A stretch of DNA of 64,000 nucleotides, taken from assembly GCA_037975125.1 (NCBI GenBank), contig CM075854.1:63504071-63568070 (forward strand), read 5' to 3'. The position numbers and the translations under genes are program-made. Below, one piece after another: positions 58,900-64,000 of this stretch. The notes beneath the pieces are model-generated. The model was not told the origin of the DNA and ran no database searches. It saw only the letters and a list, made by a program, of their open reading frames with translations. The stretch is from Latrodectus hesperus. Its lineage: Eukaryota; Arthropoda; Arachnida; Araneae; Theridiidae. The stretch's first letter is position 1. Every line of letters begins with the position of its first letter.

Positions 58900-61800
58900 C
58901 TTCTTTGTTCGTTTTGTGGAAATTTGTTTTTTGTTTTGTTTATACACATTATGGTATTTATTATACATAAAAATATTTTTTTTTTGTAATCTCATTTAAT
59001 ATTTCGCTACAATTTGTTTTAAGAAATGAAACAGCTTCAATAGTAGAAATGAAAGAGTTTCAATAATTTATTTTCATTTGGAAATACTTATGCGATGTTA
59101 AGTTTTATGTCTTTCTGTGTTTTTTCTCTTCTCTTTAAAAACAATAGTAACAAAATTATGATGAGAGTCTTAATATGCAAGCTGTTGAGCAAATATGTTT
59201 CTATAAAAACAGTAATTTAAAATGCTTTCCTAAAGATAATTGTTATTTTATTTATAGATTTTAACCTTTAAAAACATTTTTTCATTTATGAAATAGTAGA
59301 TTTTTCAATTATTTATTAGAATTTAAATTATATTTCTAACAATCAGTTTTTTTATGGCTGTAATAATTATTTTAAATAATTTTTATTATATCTAATAAAA
59401 TGTCACATCTGTATATCTTACATAATTCATTTTTGTTTGGAACTTTAAATATAACGTCATAAATATGATATTCTGAGCTGGTTATTTTCCTTTATCATGT
59501 TTCTTATCTTTTTCAAAAATATTTCACTAAGCAAAAGTTTTATATTAATGTTTAAATAACTTATAAAAGAGTTAATCAATACAGCTGGAGTTCATAAAAC
59601 AGGTAGCTTTGCTTTAATTTAGGAAAGTGTTCATTTTATTTAAATATACATTTTTAAATTCAGGATTTAATTAAATTCGAGATCGTTTGATTTTAAAAGA
59701 ATGAAGTGTAAAGAATCTGAAATATCTGAAAATTTCATTCCATTATAAATATTTTTGATCTGCAAAAATATTAAAAAAGAACGTAATGTATGGATTGGAG
59801 AAAAAGAATCAATCACTTTGTCAGGGGCTTGGGTGAGGGAGTATTTTTCCCCAAGTTGAAACGGAGTGATCTGAATCTCTTATCTTTCGTATTAGTTCGT
59901 ATTTATGGATTACTTCACTGCACGCAACTAAGTTTTTTCAGCTGTTTCTTCTTACTGTTATTATAAAAAAATAGATCACTTTTATTTGATAATAAAATAA
60001 TTACAAGGTAAAACATAGTCAATTGAATATTTTTCTTAGGAGTTATTGTAATTGTTTTGGCTAGATATTTCTTAAATAGTTCATTAATATGAGTGAATAA
60101 AATGGAGAAATAAAGGAGAGCTTTAAATTAGTGTAACTTACTTATTTTAAATGCAAATTCGGCGAAGCAATAGAATTTTAAATAAATCAATATGGTTATA
60201 TAACCACTATTAAAATTTCCGCCATGTTTATTGGGTTTGATGACGCAGATTTGAATTAAAATTTCGTGATTATAATGAAATATTACTTTAAATATTTTTT
60301 AGATTTATTAATAAAGTTGATTATAGAGGAAAAATTTATATATAAATTAAAACTTACAAATATTTCTGATTTTTTTTTTGTAATTGCGAACTTCTTTTTT
60401 CGATTTTTAAAATTTTCTTTCTCAATTAATATTTGTTTCAGCTATAATTTTAACTGTTTAGTTTCGTATTATACGAGTTTATATTATTATCCATTTATTT
60501 ATTTATTTACATAATGTAAGAGCATTTTTATTAGATTTTGTTGCAATAAATAGATTTACAGGAAATTATGTATAGAATTTACTTTTCTTTAAAAAGGATC
60601 GTATATATATATATTGCCTGGAAAATTCTTGGCTATTTTATAAGTAAATAAGTTGAAAACAGTTCAATATATGTCTATGACTGAAAAAATATTTAAAAAT
60701 GTAAATTTAGTAAAATATTTGCAAATAAATTTGCACTTATTTACCGTTAGTAAAATTGAACATATTCAGTTAGATTTAAGCTGTTTTCATGAATATTTTA
60801 TTTTTATAAAACGACTTCACACACACAGAGGAAATGAATAAAACTTAAAATTGAGTTTTTAAAGTATTTTTTATTTGGTTTAAAGGAATATTGGTAGTAT
60901 TTTAACATAATAAAAAGGAGAGAGGTAGCTGTTACTTTATTTTTGAACATGGAATTATTTGGAATTATTATCGAATTAAAGATTTGTAAATAGATAAAAT
61001 ATTGTTTAAGATAATTATGGATTTTCAACAAAAAGAATAAAATTTCTGCGCTCGTATCAGAAACACAATTTTTGCATTATGAAAGACTAATTATTTGAAT
61101 ATTCATAAGTATAATTTTTATTTTAGATTTTTTTTTAACTTTTTCGCAATCGCTTGTGATATGGGTAATTTAATATCAGGAAATTTTTATCCATTTTGTT
61201 TACTCAATTTTATTCTATTAAAAAATCAAAGCGTGTTTTAGTTATTTGCACACACATCTAATTAGGAAGCTCATTTATTCTAAAGCAAATTTTACATTTT
61301 TCTCAACAATTTTTTGAAGCCAAAAATGGTAAATACTTGTTTGAATGTGGTATTTAAATGGTAACGTGTATACTTATTATGTTAATTATTTTTATTATGT
61401 TAATTATTTTTAATAAGTTAATTATTTTTAATAAGTTAATTTATTAATAAGTTTTATGATCTTTACGTGAATTTTCATCTGAAAAGACATCTGCAACTTT
61501 CATTTTCACAGTGGAATTACAATGTTTTTTAAATATTGTTTTCTGAAACAACATATATAATTTATACTGTTTCATAATTTATATAATTTATATTGCGATT
61601 GTGCTAATTTTTGTGTGTTCTCATCTAAAATTTCAATCGGTATTATTTACTTGTAAGTCGCGTTTGCATATTTTGCTGGTATTATATTTCTCAACTTTAT
61701 TCTTATTAGAGGATTAAGTGCATTTTCAACAATGAAGCATTTTATTTGCTTGCTGTCAAAAGTCAAGCAACTTGTTCGAATTTGTTATTTGAATATGTTA

Positions 61801-62725
61801 TGAGCTTATTTACCAAATGAAAATAATTCTAAGCACATTAAATAATTTTTTATGACATCTGTGGAAGACACATTTATTCTTATGGAAAACACGAAACACG
61901 TTTTGAATTTTTACAACCAGAAGAAATAAATTCAATACCAATTCCTTCCTTCCTTACATTGTGATAATGTTCGCATTTGCTCACTCTTTGAAGCATTAAT
62001 TTATGACGCATTTAATCATGTTTACATAGAGCAGTTGCTCCATTCAATTCGTCAATTGCGCTCTATTCATTAAATGCATAGTAATGCACCAATAGTCAGC
62101 CAATTAAGCTCATTTATTTAAAAGAAAGGCTCATTTTATTTGTACAATTTTCAAAAGGAAATCTTATCTTTAAAAACTGATTTCAGGCACACACAGAAAA
62201 TTAAGCAGCTTTTCTCTCTCTCTCTCAGAATATTTATTTTGGAAATTGAAACATTTGAAAATGTTTCGATGCATTGATTTATGAAACATTTTGGAGAAAA
62301 AAAATAATATATATTATTACGCATTTTATTATGTTTATAATTACAAATCATCGAAAGAAAGTCTTGATATAACCTATCGATAGGATATCCCTCTTTAGAG
62401 CGAAAGGTACTGGAGGTCGATGTTACATTTCTGCCTTTTTGCATGCACGTCTATCAGATTGAGCGTTTGGTATTTCCGGGTTTCTTCCATTGCAACATGT
62501 GAATACGGCGTATAAAAAGCCCTTACACTAGGTAATTTACGCTACAGATATTAAAAGAGCTCTCTTATAATAGCTTTATACTTTTAGGGTGCCGCCAACG
62601 CTGCGTCAAAATTCTGGAAAAAATTCGAAAAGAAAAAATTTCTATCATCTTTCGGTGATTTATTGTTTATTAGAAATAAACTGTTTCCTCTCTTAGAATG
62701 TACTCTTGTATATTATTCCTTTAGC
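58900..62725. other. AT-rich presumed intron, no exon recognised
   Basis: This follows the first exon at 58490-58887. It contains a short (TTAATTATTTTTAATAAG)n-type tandem repeat at about 61378-61445 and a (CT)n run near 62214. A TATA-like CGTATAAAAAGCCC at about 62508 on the plus strand has no gene following it. A minus-strand frame starting at 62444 is discussed in the findings. Confidence 0.5.
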
Positions 62726-62727
62726 CA

Positions 62728-63010
62728 ACCAATGGCTGAGTGGTTAGCGTTCCTGGCTAATGAGCTGTGGGTCCCATGTTCGAATCCCGGTTCAGGTATG
62801 GATGTTGCTTTCTTTCTATGTCCTTTCTTTTGTGATGATGTATGAATGGGGCCCATCTTATAAACGGATTTGTGGTGGTATGGCGCAGGAAACGCTACTC
62901 GCCTTCATGACTTAGTTCCCAGGTGCCCGCTGGGTAATGACAAATGAGTAGCAGTTTCTGGCCTTGTTGTGGCATAGGGTTCGTTCCCCAAGTGACCGCC
63001 GTTGTATAAA
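62728..63010 (+). mobile_element. tRNA-derived SINE, family B (plus copy)
   Basis: AATGGCTGAGTGGTTAGCGT (A box), TGTTCGAATCCCGG (B box), then a body with GGGTAATGACAAATGAGTAG and the end ACCGCCGTTGTATAAAA. It is very similar to the copy at 43917 and slightly more diverged at the B box. Confidence 0.92.
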
Positions 63011-64000
63011 ATATCATATTCCTTTATCTTGGCGAAAAGCATTCTGTTATGATTAAGTTTAATTTCATTTAATTGATAAATATTTCTTTGACTTTAGAAG
63101 GAAAATGTTCTTTGTCTTAAAATTAGTACTTACCAATTTATATTTAAATGTGAATTTTATGTTATATTTATGCATTCTCAATTAATGCATAGAAATTAAT
63201 TTTGGAATTCTTTTACGACTTAAATTATTATGCGTCATATATAGCTCTGATTATGATAAGTTAAAAGAACAGATGGCTGATATAGGTAAATATTTCTGCG
63301 ATTTTCTAATCTCTTTTTCCGATCAGTTTAAATAAAAGCAAACAATTTTTTAGAAGCATCCAATCAATGTCATAACTGGAAACATGAACCAGTCTTAAAT
63401 AACTGTATAAGTATTTATCTTGATTTTTTTAGCTTATCTTTTATCCCAATAAAACGTTGAGATCGCATTATTTCATGGAGTCTGCAGTTAGGAGTTAAAA
63501 TAACTGTCACACACAGTGATAAGTGCTCAGAAAATGTGTGCCATATTGATATATGATTGCATTTGGAAAGGATTAGTTTATAGAATGTAGAATGTACTTT
63601 TAGTTATGTTTATTGGATGGAATATTTGCCTCAACATATTTCGGAACTTTTTTTAAATATACGCCAAAACTGCGAGATTGGAATGGAAAATTTGAGTTAG
63701 ATCAACTGATATTTTTTCTTTTGTTAATTTTATGACGATTGTTTTTGTAATAAAAGCACAATATTTTTTATATTCACTTACATTGAAACTTCCAGAACAG
63801 TATGATATCGTGAACTTTTCTCTCATTCGCCATTCTTTTTATGCCTCCTTAATTCGAAAATTTTTAAGTGTCAGACTGCTAAATATTTCTATAAAAATAA
63901 TCAGATACTTAGTATTACTCTGGGGTTTTTCAAAGGACTAACTACAGTTTTTATTTGTTGGATTATCTGTGTCAACTAATTTGTTGTGTTTGATAAGAAA
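63011..64000. other. AT-rich DNA to the window end, no gene recognised
   Basis: No coding motif seen. The frame at 63732-63941 is short and without a recognisable domain. Confidence 0.5.

Overview
The window is strongly AT-rich, gene-poor nuclear DNA of an animal. Genes are split by GT..AG introns, there is no operon structure, and there are many tRNA-derived SINEs, non-LTR retrotransposon pieces, mariner/hAT relics and long (TA)n tracts. The retroelement and SINE styles, and a small DM9-repeat gene, suggest an arthropod, most likely a chelicerate such as a spider. That assignment is inference from recalled family resemblance, not a database result.

Layout. 1-1.6 kb: two oppositely oriented pieces of non-LTR retrotransposons. 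1.6-5.9 kb: AT-rich intergenic DNA. 5.9-6.2 kb (minus): one exon encoding a signal peptide and the N-terminal half of an Fe/Mn superoxide dismutase-like domain, with no partner exon found. 7.0-10.4 kb (plus): the best gene in the window, three exons giving a 183-residue protein with two DM9-like repeats. Its second intron holds a duplicate of the intron 1/exon 2 acceptor region. 10.4-14.1 kb: SINEs and AT-rich DNA. 14.9-20.1 kb: a nearly full-length but dead non-LTR retrotransposon (gag with zinc knuckles, endonuclease, reverse transcriptase, RNase H, terminal zinc knuckle). 20.2-33 kb: SINEs, microsatellites, AT-rich DNA and a 98-bp tandem repeat. 33-42 kb: weak transposase remnants, a hairpin and a SINE that interrupts a mariner remnant. 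43.2-45.5 kb (minus): a possible two-exon gene for a 66-residue protein of unknown function, with a SINE in its intron. 47-53 kb: more SINEs and a decayed ZBED/hAT transposase with a nested SINE. 55.7-56.9 kb: a mariner element with recognisable inverted ends and TA flanks but a broken transposase. 57.9-58.1 kb: a large inverted repeat around an (AT)n core. 58.5-58.9 kb: a CpG-rich probable promoter/first exon of a plus-strand gene whose later exons lie downstream or outside the window. 59-64 kb: AT-rich presumed intron with one SINE.

The few host genes do not form an evident pathway. The superoxide dismutase-like exon and the DM9 gene are head to head about 0.84 kb apart and could share a promoter region. 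Most of the recognisable sequence is transposon-derived. No wholly new system is proven; the best leads are the orphan dismutase-like exon, the unexplained 66-residue gene, the duplicated acceptor, and the SINE families that share tails or carry internal tandem repeats.
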